DNA from: Stratiolaelaps scimitus
Lineage: Eukaryota > Arthropoda > Arachnida > Mesostigmata > Laelapidae
NCBI GenBank assembly: GCA_019614645.1
Contig: JABWDB010000036.1
Span: 186,001 to 250,000, forward strand
Reading direction: 5' to 3'
DNA length: 64,000 nt
The stretch's first letter is position 1. Every line of letters begins with the position of its first letter. The notes under the pieces were generated by a model that was not told where the DNA came from, ran no database searches, and saw only the letters and a list, made by a program, of their open reading frames with translations. This document shows, piece after piece, positions 12,831 to 22,836 of this stretch. A program made the translations under genes and the position numbers.

Positions 12831-13603
12831 CTATATGTATGTATCAATCACTCATGTTAAATCACTATACATATGTATTATTACCTCACGGGATTAGAAC
12901 TTGCGGTATTCGATTTTTTGCGTAACTGCCTAAGCTATTCTCGCATAGATAGCGTATATAATTTCGTAAAAATTAAAACGGTAAATTGTGTTCTTATTAC
13001 TTATGGCAAAAACAAAAAAAACCGAATTTATATATGGCACTATCATAAATGAATCGCTTTGCCTAATGATGGCTCATAACACTTTCCAGCGGAACACAAA
13101 CGGCGAATATTGTCGTTCGCGAAGAGGGTTCACCGGCCCACGCCCTGAAGCCACATACTGACTGGTTCTCGGGTCAGAAAACGTCACCCATTAACGCGAT
13201 TGCCTTCCACCCGTTCAAGGTATCGATCACGAGCAACCTCTCACAGCTATTGTTATTACGATAGCAACAACAACAACGTAACAATTGACTTGGCAGAGAT
13301 TTGTGTGCTGAGCTTAACGCGAATGTGATACAATGTGCACGATTTCATTGGATCTCTCAAGAAATGGTGGAAGATTCACTGTTCAAGCTCGATAAATAGA
13401 CTATTATTATTATTATTACGTATCCACTGTCGTCAAGATTTGCCGACTAGCCAACGTTCCAACTGATCTGCTACCCAATGTCGAATATAATGTTAAACTC
13501 TTAGTTGAATACTGACTATATCGGTATCATCGTTTTACAGATGTGTTTGGCAACGGCGTACCAGGATGGCACTGTCTCATTATACCGGCGACGACGAAGC
13601 TGA
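923..13603 (+). CDS. Raptor (regulatory-associated protein of mTOR), 14 visible exons
   Basis: Raptor is the scaffold of mTORC1. It recruits substrates carrying TOS motifs and binds Rag GTPases at the lysosome. Exons join as 923-1497, 1904-2088, 2311-2482, 2821-3335, 4046-4222, 4621-4866, 5225-6279, 6729-6967, 7278-7552, 10595-10904, 11354-11909, 12179-12746, 13090-13219 and 13541-13603. All introns are GT-AG and the phase closes at every junction, giving about 1,687 codons plus the start (vertebrate Raptor has about 1,335). Seen in order: a low-complexity N-terminal part (residues 1-150), the caspase-like RNC domain (about 155-540, with HYNGHGVP at H290 and YDCSGAG at C337), an armadillo/HEAT region (about 545-1110), a Ser/Thr/Gly-rich linker and a WD40 region (about 1300-1687). 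The excess length comes mostly from the N-terminal extension and a polyglutamine insertion. The initiator is uncertain: exon 1 has no ATG before codon 81 (1168). Identity is secure from long matches to the family. Confidence 0.96.
1904..2088 (+). CDS. Raptor exon 2: start of RNC domain
   Basis: The acceptor is a pyrimidine-rich tract ending tttccag and the donor is GTGGGT. It encodes [20 protein letters not shown] followed by the ECWIDP-like block, among the most conserved parts of Raptor. The exon happens to open with an ATG, but conserved residues lie upstream in exon 1, so this Met is probably internal. Confidence 0.95.
2183..2250. repeat. 68-bp foldback palindrome in Raptor intron 2
   Basis: Two arms of about 33 bp starting ccgcagaattcg and ending cgaattctgcgg pair almost perfectly around a 2-3 nt centre. 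It lies 60 bp before the exon 3 acceptor. The form is that of a tiny foldback or MITE-like insertion, but no target duplication is clear and no second copy was noticed in the window. Confidence 0.75.
2311..2482 (+). CDS. Raptor exon 3: RNC domain, histidine motif
   Basis: The acceptor is cttggcag and the donor GTACAA. It encodes [14 protein letters not shown] and [15 protein letters not shown], the block holding the caspase-like histidine (H294 in HYNGHG). Raptor is not known to cleave substrates, but the pocket is structurally conserved. Confidence 0.95.
2821..3335 (+). CDS. Raptor exon 4: RNC cysteine motif plus polyglutamine insertion
   Basis: The exon opens [20 protein letters not shown] and reaches YVYDCSGAG with the caspase-like cysteine (codon at 2899). 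After KFQAWSQQ it runs into a Gln/His/Pro-rich insertion up to the last codons PPPPNFE. It ends in phase 2 before GTGAGT. The insertion is about 140 residues, where other Raptors have a loop of a few tens. The frame stays open and in phase on both sides, so it is translated, not an intron artefact. Confidence 0.94.
2954..3204 (+). repeat. CAG/CAA trinucleotide tract encoding polyglutamine
   Basis: Mixed CAG and CAA codons. The longest uninterrupted run is 23 Gln (about 3058-3126), followed by a His-rich spacer and a second run of about nine Gln. CAA interruptions are expected to slow slippage compared with a pure CAG repeat. Confidence 0.95.
4046..4222 (+). CDS. Raptor exon 5: end of RNC domain
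   Basis: The acceptor is tttttacag and the donor GTAAGT. It encodes [20 protein letters not shown], then [12 protein letters not shown] and [11 protein letters not shown]. This matches the Raptor segment following the loop, and shows that the polyglutamine stretch interrupts an otherwise normal domain. Confidence 0.95.
4621..4866 (+). CDS. Raptor exon 6: [20 protein letters not shown] block
   Basis: The acceptor is gattcaacag and the donor GTATGT. It encodes [19 protein letters not shown] and [20 protein letters not shown], nearly identical to the start of the armadillo/HEAT region in other animals. Confidence 0.96.
5225..6279 (+). CDS. Raptor exon 7: armadillo/HEAT region
   Basis: The largest exon (about 351 codons), with acceptor ttcatag and donor GTAAGT. 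It contains [49 protein letters not shown] and [17 protein letters not shown], typical Raptor HEAT repeats. The 3' end drifts into polyasparagine ([13 protein letters not shown]) and a Ser-rich linker, where family conservation normally fades. Confidence 0.96.
6729..6967 (+). CDS. Raptor exon 8: linker and late HEAT repeat
   Basis: The acceptor tcttccag and donor GTACGT were chosen because both phases fit exons 7 and 9. It encodes [12 protein letters not shown] and [19 protein letters not shown], the latter resembling the late helical repeat of Raptor. It is less conserved than the flanking exons. Confidence 0.82.
7278..7552 (+). CDS. Raptor exon 9: Ser/Thr/Asn-rich linker
   Basis: The acceptor is tatatag and the donor GTGAGT. 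It begins [19 protein letters not shown], which completes the helical repeat, and continues into an [24 protein letters not shown] linker. In vertebrates this linker carries regulatory phosphosites. Serines are abundant here, but no specific site can be assigned. Confidence 0.85.
7553..10594. other. Raptor intron 9 (about 3.0 kb)
   Basis: This is the largest intron and holds no convincing exon. It contains (TA)n at about 7580-7613, 7950-7960 and 7976-7995, a palindromic (TA)n block at 8896-9013, CTG-rich stretches at about 9174-9205 and 9297-9352, and a CT tract near 9413-9448. A low-complexity minus-strand reading frame over 9255-9521 reflects the CTG repeats. Confidence 0.7.
8896..9013. repeat. 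Compound palindromic block with long (TA)n
   Basis: A TGGCATGC ... GCATGCCA inverted repeat (8896-8936) is followed by AGCAACA ... TGTTGCT arms enclosing about 60 bp of TA repeats. Two nested hairpins are possible within 120 bp. Confidence 0.7.
10595..10904 (+). CDS. Raptor exon 10: linker
   Basis: Acceptor tgctatag; the donor GTCAGT is inferred from phase 0 and from exon 11. It encodes [15 protein letters not shown], a Gly/Ser-rich stretch and [21 protein letters not shown], which matches the segment shortly before the WD40 region. Its boundaries are slightly less sure than those of other exons. Confidence 0.82.
11354..11909 (+). CDS. Raptor exon 11: start of WD40 region
   Basis: The acceptor is atgtttcag and the donor GTAAGT. 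It opens with seven Gln, then [33 protein letters not shown] and [14 protein letters not shown]. The last is a clear WD40 blade. The conserved order agrees with the Raptor C-terminal half. Confidence 0.93.
12179..12746 (+). CDS. Raptor exon 12: WD40 blades
   Basis: The acceptor is aattacag and the donor GTAAGT. It contains [46 protein letters not shown] and [12 protein letters not shown], successive WD40 blades. A Gly/Ser insertion ([11 protein letters not shown]) lies in a blade-connecting loop. Confidence 0.95.
12770..12828. repeat. (TA)n microsatellite in Raptor intron 12
   Basis: About 55 bp of TA repeats broken once by a C, just after the exon 12 donor. Confidence 0.95.
13090..13219 (+). 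CDS. Raptor exon 13: penultimate WD40 segment
   Basis: The acceptor is actttccag and the donor GTATCG. It encodes [14 protein letters not shown] and [14 protein letters not shown], matching the Raptor C-terminal motif in which a final strand precedes the AFHP block. Confidence 0.93.
13541..13603 (+). CDS. Raptor exon 14: C-terminus and stop
   Basis: The acceptor is cgttttacag. It encodes [20 protein letters not shown] then TGA at 13601-13603. It aligns with the end of other Raptors (LAVGSND..ISVY), so the protein is complete at this end. Confidence 0.93.
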   Translation: MCLATAYQDGTVSLYRRRRS

Positions 13604-14675
13604 GAGTCAAGGTGGTGCAGAACGGGTGCCACCAATGCCTCCGAGGGGTCACCGGTGGAGAATCTCCCCGGAGAGCTGTTTGTGAAGTCACTTAAGCAGA
13701 CAGTTGATACCACGGACTCTCACGGAGACTACAAGCCTAGTCATATAAACAACAACAGCAAGAGCAGTAGGGAAGGTCTTGACGTTTGCATGCTGCTGCT
13801 GCTGCTGTATCGATGCTGTGTAACCTAAAGAAGCTCCAGGCGGGCGCATGGCAGCACTCTGCCGTAAGCAGGATCGACTAACAATATCACCCGCCCGCTC
13901 GCTCGGATGAGACACAGAAGCCACGCCGAATACATCCTGAATGAACGGATACACGGAATACCTAACCAACAACAATGCATTAGCAATATTATGATTTAGG
14001 TAAATTTCGAATTGTGTGACCAATCCACTAGCCAAGCGGCGGCGACCACCACCACGACTACGAATTTCCGAGTCAATCGGTAAACCTACTCTCCAGCGCT
14101 AAAAAAAGAAACAGAAATAGCTTCTCCTGCTGATTATCATCTCCTCCAATGAATGTAACTGCTGCTGTTGCTGCAGGAAGATAGCAGCGTACAGCAAATG
14201 GAATTAGCTGGCGAATGAATTGCCGGTCTCCTGACTCGCCTTCGGCTTAGGGATAAATTGATGAAAACGTGATGTGGTCCGCACGCGCTCATCATAATCA
14301 TAAAAACGAACATGAATCCAAAACGAGCAAGCTACGAGCAGGGGACTGTACAAACAGCACCAATATATATATATATATGATGATAACAAATATTATAGAT
14401 TATATTATTATTATTATGATTATTACAATGGGTGCTTAGTGTAATGTGCACTCACTTATGAATTGTATTTAGTCTTTGTACACAAACACAGACACACAGA
14501 CAGATTCAGTCACTGGGTGGCTGGCATATCCCCTATCCGCTGTCACCTCGAAATTAAAGATGGAGCATATTGTCATTTACCTATATCTAATCTATATCGA
14601 GAATAGCAAAAGTAATTATAAAAAGCTATCTTGTCTATTACACACATACACCTATGTATGAGTGTGTGTGCATAG

Positions 14676-14724
<49 letters not shown>

Positions 14725-16191
14725 TGTATTATATATCTGCCAATAATAATAACCTTGTGAAACCGAGCTGCCACAGGCCGAAGAGTAAATACTGCACATA
14801 CAACAACTAGGCCAACGAACCAAAATGAGGTTGTTTCGAGGTCTCACACAAAAACCTACTGTTATTATTATTATTATTAATTATTATCAATTATAGTGAG
14901 TTAGCAAAATACAAAGAGACATACCGTTACAACCATAAGGAGTGGGGAACATGTTCGCTGAACGAGCAGCGATTGAAAAGTAACAATACTAATGTTAATG
15001 GGTACTCGGCTACGTGCCGGTTACATACTTAAATATTCATATGCTACATTACAACACGACTAATTAAATCGTTATTAGGAAAGGCTGCCGAGGTTCATGA
15101 CGTGGGTCATGATATTCAACAATGAGGATTGAACGATAGAGGAAGGATGTCTAAGACACGATGACGACGAGTACCGTTGGTGACCAGTTGCTGGCTACCG
15201 ATGGCTACCCAAGCAACGATACAAGCGTGTGTGCGTGTGTGTCTGTGTGACCTTGAGCTGACGAGCTGATGAGATGAAATGTACGCACGCTGATGGCACG
15301 ATCACGCAATTGTTAATTGTTCAGTCGGCTTGTAACTATATGTGTCTGTGTGTGTGTATAGGCGTGGGCTGGGGGGGGGAGGGATTGGTGTATATGTGAT
15401 GGTAAGCATCAGTGCTGAAGAAGTACAAAGGATGGAATCGAGGAAAGAACGAACCAGCGGAAGGCGAAACGCGTGCAGAGTATGAACGAGCTGACCAGAT
15501 AGCCAGCCATGCTAGCTCGAGTGCTACCCGCCTCGTTTAGCTATGATGCCTCTCATACTCAATCGATGATCGGGACGTGAGTATCAGTGGGTGGATGGAT
15601 GTGCGGGGCGTGTGTGGTCTGTCTCTGTCGGTTAGGATAATTGGTAATTGTTTGTACAGCGAACGGAACGTAACGAAGAGATGAGCGATTAGAGTGGCGA
15701 ACAGTTCGGCATCTGTATGAATGAAGTTGACGCGTAAAGACATTAGGTAGGATCTAGTAAGAATTGATAGTATGAAATGAAGCCAAGAAATGAAGAGAAA
15801 TGGGGGCTAGAATGAATGTTAGACGAACGCGCATACGTTTAAGATGGAATATATATATATATATATATATATAGGGTGAGTTCTTTAAAAAAGCAGCATA
15901 CGGAACCCGTGAAAAAGAATAATAATAATAACGATAACGACAACAACACTAATGAGCAACAATGCGAACGAAAATTTGATGCATTCAAATCGATGTGTCC
16001 ATGTCTGCATACAGGCGTGTGTGAATCTGTAGTCATGGAAGTGGGTGGTTCACATGGGTGAAAAACTTCGAACCCGTCAACTACTGTAATACACTGAGTG
16101 AATGTGTGTACGCTGAACGACGACGACGACGATGACGAAATATTGGTGGCAAGTGTTGCTTTTAGGCCTAGAAAACAATAACGAAGTACAG

Positions 16192-16223
<32 letters not shown>

Positions 16224-16230
16224 TATACAG

Positions 16231-16270
<40 letters not shown>

Positions 16271-19244
16271 ACTGGAGTAAAGTGAAAGTGTTACTTACGC
16301 ATTAAGAAACGTGTGTCTTCTAGACGAAGCTGTCTGCCATAATGGTGTTTGCTGCATCACAGATGTCAGGTGCGATGATGATGATATGATACGATAATGA
16401 GTTGAAACGCAACAATGAAGTAGAAAACAGAATGTACAAAGTGTTTGATGGGTGATGATAGAAGGCTATGGTAAATTCGATTGTCCGCGTTCGTACGTGA
16501 AATGATAACAGAGCAGCAGCAGAAGTAGAAGAGGTTCGCTTGGCAACTGACACTCTTGTGGTTGGCTGTCTGTCTGGCCGTCTGCGCGTATGTATGTGGT
16601 CGAGAACTCGAGAGTGCTAGTTCAAATGTGTCTGTGTGTGTGTATGTGAGTGTGTATGTTTTTTTTTTCGCATATATCGTTCGTTAGCTTCCGTTGCGAT
16701 TCGGTAACTGGTCTACAATGGTCTACGCAACAACAATAATAACAGCTGCATGACAGCAATTTGTCGCAGGGAAATTGGTAACACGCGATGGCATGACAAT
16801 ACACACACACACACACACACACACAGACACATTTTGATAAACAGAAACACGGCGCCGAACTAACTAGTCAGCATTGTCGTGTCATGGCGGTTGAGGCTGA
16901 AACGAGAGGACGCTGATTCGAATCCCTATTCGCAATATATGCTCTGACACGAGCGAGTCGCTGGTTGGAGAATTCAAGGAACGAACGCGCAGCTTGCTTC
17001 TACAAAAAAAAATTCACTTTTACTCTGCGTAAAATCACCATGCTTTGCTCTCTCCTCGAGTTTTGCTGATTTGTATTAAATTTACGTCGTAGTAATTGCC
17101 AATGACAGAAATATGGTCTCTGCCATCATTCATTGTCGTGATTTCAACCACCGCGTCGATAGAAGAAAAAAAATAGTATCAGCCTATCGCTCCCTCCTAT
17201 ATTGGGCTTCGCTATTCGAGCAACAAACACATAGAGAAATGGTGCTTATTTTTTTTTTTTGGTTATTTATATGCCTCCTATTTTTTATTCACCCTGAAAA
17301 TGCATTCGGAGCTGCGTTTTGCTGGAAGCCATCCGCGTACAATCTAAGCACGTAGCCATTATTATTCTGAAACTCGGTATTTCTACACAGTTGTTTTTGA
17401 GGGAAGTTTTTTTTGAAGGAAGACACGATCGTGTTTAGCAACGTAGCGAGCAACAAAAAAACGAAGCAAATTACCAAATTTCATTATTAATCCATTCATT
17501 GCTAATGATTTTCCGACATGTAGTATGTATAATGTATAATACATTAGGTAACTTTACAATGCGTACATCCAATGTTTCATTAACTAGGGGTGGCTGACAG
17601 CTATGACCCGAGTTGTTTCGGGCACCGCGAACACAAATATGATGTACAGCTCGAAGGCAATATGTTTTACAATAAAACTGAATGATCGTACTCGGAGAGA
17701 CGATGAGGGAGAACGACATAATCGAATTGATCAATATCTGTTATGGTCACTATCGTTATTGCCTAATTCTAATAAATGAACTGGTCAAACAGGCAGAGAA
17801 GAATGAGAAAAGAAAACATATGAAAATAAATAGCAAGCGTCATTGCTCGAATGTATTCTCCTACTTTCTCTCGATTTTCAATCGTAGCTGTAGTATGCCG
17901 TCTATTAAAATCGAGCGAGCTTTCTGCGAGCTAGTTGTGACAGTAGTTATCCGCTGCGGGCGAGGCGAACAGAGAGAGACACTGGTCTCGGCGTCGGCGG
18001 CATAGGGACTTCTAGATGAGTTTACATAATGGTTGTAATAATAATAATTATTATTATTATGATTATTATTAGAGATGATCTAGCCTTGGGAAAAGTCGAA
18101 CTGTCTCGCGCTGTACTTGGACTAGATATTGATTACATTAATGTTGAACTGCATTCGTACATTGAAATAAGTAGGTAAATGTGTATCGATTTTGATACCA
18201 GCGATATATCATCATCTTCAGTGAAGAATTAATGTTAATCAAGTCAAGTTAGAAGGCCTACTGGAAGAAAATTAATGAAATAATGAGAAATAACGAGAGG
18301 AACGTGTACATAATCAAGGGTTGTAGTCTTTCTATATGTTACTCCTATGTAAAATCTTCCGGTTGCATAGGCACTTGCTTTGTTAGGTTTCTCCAGCGAG
18401 GGATAGCTATATACGATGCCGCTTGTTGGGGAAGACAGTATGTGATGATACTGTAGGGTCATTAGAGGCTAATTAGTTAAAGGCATGAAGGTAAAATGAT
18501 ACTGTGAGGAAGTTGCCAACTAAAGAGTTAATGGCAATTCATGAATGAACGTGCTAAGATAGGAGATAATTAAGGCGGAATATATACTGAAAAAATTAAA
18601 TATGTTAACAGGATTCTTCGGGAGTTTCTTATGCGCACGTGGGTTTCAAGCATTCCCGCGTCTTGCAGGACCGCTGCCAGGTAACGCAGGAGATGATGAT
18701 TATGGTTCTGGATGAAGCTTATGGAACTGGACGAATGCAGGAAATGCAGGATAACGCTGAGATCCAAGATAGCGTTAAGTGATTGCTACACTAAATAGTA
18801 CGCTCTTAATTCGTGCTGAGGTTTGCTTTATTTCAATTGTTCACGTCATGCTTGGTTTGTGCCAGACGCAGTGGGTTTTTTTTCTGGATATTTCATTATT
18901 AAACGGATCGAATCAATCGCGAAGCTAATAAATGAATAAATAAATAGTCAAAAGTGAATAAAATATAATAAGGTAGAATGCTCCCGTTTATTCGGGTGAC
19001 GTCCAATCGAGAGTAACAATGAAGATAACAACGCGCAGCGTCGAGTCATCAGTATGTCTAATAGCGTCCTATATCAGATCAATAAAGTGCATACAAATTG
19101 GCTGCTCACTGTATTCATGTGAGCATACCGAACGAAATGCCTTCGATAAGTTGTATGTTCCAAAAAAATGGACTGCAACACTGTGTCAAATTGTCGTCAA
19201 ACAGCAATCAATCGATCGGGATGGCGGAATTTCGTAAATAGCTG
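13604..19244. other. Long non-coding stretch downstream of Raptor
   Basis: There is no protein-like reading frame of substance. It probably includes the Raptor 3' UTR. AATAAA-type sites occur at several places (for example about 17670, 17772 and 18928-18944), so the polyadenylation site cannot be fixed. Simple repeats are dense: TA near 14362, 14682-14720, 15848-15872 and 16194-16224, GA at 16235-16267, CA at 16800-16825, and TTA/ATT tracts near 14400, 14865 and 18040. Confidence 0.6.
16194..16267. repeat. Adjacent (TA)n and (GA)n microsatellites
   Basis: About 30 bp of TA are followed within 12 bp by about 30 bp of pure GA repeat. Confidence 0.95.
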
Positions 19245-19625
19245 TTAGGGTATACACCCATCTGCAACACAGTCACTCGAGACACAGTTGTTTATTTCAA
19301 AAATAAATGATACAGATCTCGCAGAAGTATGAAGAACGGTAACAGGGTGAATGAACAAGAATGACAACTTCGTCCAACTCATCGGAAAAGTAAATGTTTC
19401 CGGACTGGCGCTCGGCCAACACTTAACTCGGGTCTTCCGCTGTCGGCATAAGGCTTCATAAGACGGACGATCCCTTTTTAAATGCAAATGTTTTGCGGCT
19501 GGGATCGAACCCATTGGCGCACCTACTAACCCACCGATTGCACCGAGGCGCACACGCACGACCCGGCAGGCCACCGGGCCCAACTCATCACTACGTGGAA
19601 GGAAAAGAGGCGATTTCACAATGAA
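19245..19625 (-). mobile_element. tRNA-derived SINE (copy 1)
   Basis: On the minus strand the sequence has a pol III B-box, GGGTTCGATCCC (19501-19512), about 20-50 bp after an A-box-like segment (GGTGCAATCGGTGGG). The downstream body contains TGCCGACAGCGG and GTTGGCCGAGCGCC. The same arrangement recurs at about 43640-43880 with GGGTTCGATCCC, CTGTGCCGACAGC and GTTGGCTGAGCGTC. Two dispersed copies with tRNA-like heads support a SINE family. The 3' end of the element is not defined. Confidence 0.65.
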
Positions 19626-19776
19626 CATATATCATTTAGTACTATATACATATATATATATATATTCTACGTAAAATTGGTGCAACGTTTCAGTGACAAT
19701 TTTCGCAAGCGAATACCTACAAGGAGACAAGGGAACACACGTGAACGAGCTAGGCTTATATATTTCATGTAATAGA

Positions 19777-19782
19777 TTTATT
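19777..19782 (-). terminator. Candidate polyadenylation signal of the IFRD1 homologue
   Basis: AATAAA on the minus strand (tttatt on plus), about 590 bp after the stop codon. It is the best-placed canonical hexamer, but others occur and no transcript data are available. Confidence 0.35.
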
Positions 19783-20369
19783 AATAGATTTATCGGTTAC
19801 ACATAATTTACATATCATGTCACGTATATGTTACGTTCGACTGTCGTTTGTCAACTGTAGGTAGCGCAGAGCATTGAGCGGTGCGGGCAGCTCGAGTCTT
19901 GTTCAGCGTCACTAAATAACTGTGTCCTCTAAATGTAGGATATATCCTTCGTAATTTCCCAGGAAATATTGGCCCAATTTCTCAGCTCGGCACCGCTCTT
20001 ACGACTGCTCGAACGTAGATAATGATTTAGTCGCTTCTACACACATCCATCCTGTAACAAACCAATGACACATAACGCACAATAGTGTTAGGACATGAGT
20101 TAACTGAGCCAAAAATCTTTTGGTTCAACCGACCGATTCACATCGTTATAGTGCACGAAACGCATAACAGCGCGTTTGTTGCATCATCAAGCGCTGCTTC
20201 TCAATAATTCCTAGCACACATACTACTTACTCAACACGAGAGATCACATAAAGAAAAAACAAAACAAACAAAATGAGTATAACTTAGTAGCACCACTCAT
20301 TTTTTGGCAACAATAGTCATCGTCAAGTTCTTAGGTCATCTGCTTGTGACGATGACGATTGAGCGCATC

Positions 20370-20925
20370 TCACCTCTTATCTCGATGTTTCGCCAATCGT
20401 TGGGTTCGGTGACGATCCAATGCGAGGTTGGCCTGGTGCCGCTTGAATTTGGAAACTTTGTCGTAAAGCCCTTCGGATTCCTTGCTGCCGGGGATTAGCG
20501 GAGCTCCCAGGTTGAACAGAGCACGGAGGTGCTGGTTAGTCTGCAGGTGATGGTTCATGCCTCGGCCCAAAACGCCGATCAGGGCGTCATAGGTTCGCTT
20601 ATCTTCCCACGTCCGAATGTGGAGGATCTCCACTCCGAAGTGTACGGTAAAGTCGGGGCCCTCCTCCTCAGTAATTCCTCGTTCGATGTCTCGAAACGAT
20701 GACTTCTGTATTTTTCTGTCCTTCTTCGTGTGTGACTTCTGCGAGCCTGTCTTGAGCTCGTTTAACTTGGCCCGTAAATCTTGCAGATGGAATCGGGGAT
20801 CTTCAGGCTTAAACATATCTTTCTGCGCGCGTCCGATCTCAAACATCAAGGCCACGGTCTCGCCGGCCACTACGCACAGCTCAACATCGCTGCTCTGCAG
20901 AATACCGCAAATCGAAGTCAGATTC
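20370..20925 (-). CDS. IFRD1 homologue, last exon: C-terminal domain
   Basis: The minus-strand acceptor is gttatag. It opens NLTSICGILQSSDVELCVVA and contains GETVALMFEIGRA, KDRKIQKSSFRDIERG, VEILHIRTWEDKRTYDALIG and GMNHHLQTNQHLRALFNLG. These match the IFRD C-terminal domain. The basic end RTQRLAKHRDKR precedes the stop at 20370. Confidence 0.94.
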
Positions 20926-22805
20926 CTATAACGGACAAACAACAACAACAGACATTTGATGTAAAAACATCGATAATAAAATTAGTATACACTATTGACT
21001 AGCCGATCATACTTCTCGGAAAAAATTGGAGTTTTTTTTTGTGTTAAACAAATACTATGAATTATTAGAAAATATGTGGGGTCCGTGACAATTATACGAC
21101 CAACCAAAAAGGCAGATGTCATAAAAAAAACAATACGTATTCAGTACAACAGCTAGCCCTTCGATATTTCCTTACACCTGAAAGACTTCCTGTATGCACA
21201 GGACGATAAGAAAAACAATATACTTCCTTATACACAGCAGCTCTAAAAGATAGCGGACAACATCCGTTTCCTCTTTATCTATCTCCTTCATCCAGGTTGC
21301 CTGTCTCACCTGTTAAGTTGGTTCTGGGCGATATCAAGCGGTAGAGCAGTCAGCAACAAAGCCCATGAATGCAGCGCCATCTGGTAAAGCGCAGATTGTT
21401 CCGGGGTAATCGTCGGCGATACGCCGTCACCCTTGAGATACGCGCCGGAAAACACTGTCCGCAGTTCCTCCATAATCTCCAGAATGCTGAGAGGGTTCGC
21501 GTCGGCGATGTACGCCGTGATGGCAAGCGCGTTGGCGCACTGCTGACGAGTGGCGTACGGCAAGCCAGCGTTGGTCACCATGTGTCCCAGAGTCTTATTT
21601 AGCGCATCGTAGATCTGCAAGCTATGAGCCTCAGGACCGTACTGTGCGACAACAATGCAAGCTAAGATGCAAGCTGCTGCCTGTTCCTCGGGTCTACCCT
21701 TCTTCACTGACTTTTCGATGATATCTGCCATCGTGCTGGGTCGACTTGCGAGGAAGTCCGGGCAGTATCGGTCAGCTAGCGCTTGCCGTAGTACCTGAAG
21801 GTAGGCTGTTCGGCGCGGGCCGGCCTTTCCAGTCGAAGCACCGTCAATGGCCTCCTTGAGTTTGTCCTCGAAGGTGTCGACTTCTTCGGCCCCTGAGAAA
21901 CTTCCGTCCTCATCTATAAAATGGATGTAAAAAAAAGGCGATACAAACAAGCCGAACGTACGATGGGCTGTTAGATGATTGTCTTGCAGAGTGTTTTGTA
22001 CATTATCGCTTTCAATCATGATTATATATATATTATATATATATATATATATGCCGTTAGACGTTTCACCTTTAATTTCGTTACAGCAGCAACATCCCGC
22101 AGGGGGTTCACTGCATCTGTTATTATTAACAATCATGCTAGATTAGTCGGTTCAAGTTGTGATGTAGAACAAAAGACAACATATAAGCTTTTTCGGAGCA
22201 TAGCCACCATAGTGGATAGGCGTATGCTGAGACGAAGCCATGGGGAGATAGAAATCTGATCTTATCGCCTAACCTAGATCACATGCATAGTCAGTTCAGA
22301 CAAAGCCATCTCACTTCATCCATACGGCGTTCGTCAATGTGTGGTCTATATGGCGTCGTCAAAGAGAGGTAAACATGGCAAATGGTAACACCACAGACCA
22401 TATCGATTGTTGAAAGTGTCATTACCATATGAGCCATATCCAGACCATGAAATTAACCCAGCGATATTTTACGTAAATGCCAATGTGTGCTTGTGTTTCT
22501 GTGCGTACAAGCCTGCCTCTTTCCCATACGGGTGTCAATGTATGTGGCGGATTCCCCACCCGCTGTCAGTGCATCCACATGAACGACAAATTGTGAGCAG
22601 AGTTTGGATTCGAGCAAATATTGACGCAGTTGTCTTGCTCACTTAAGCGCTGCCAGGCAGTCGGACGTGTCGTTCTGAAGCACGCCATAGCGGTGGTCCA
22701 ATGTTCATCTTAAACTGTACGCCTACTGTTGAACAAGCGAGTGCTGAAGTTTTTACGGATCTGCCATTGTAGTTTGAAGAATCATGTATAGATATAAATA
22801 TATAT

Positions 22806-22836
<31 letters not shown>

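Noticed and set aside
16885..16926. B-box-like GATTCGAATCCC with an A-box-like segment 30 bp upstream
   Set aside because: It could be a third tRNA-like SINE, but flanking stems do not pair and no related copy was seen, so it was not listed.
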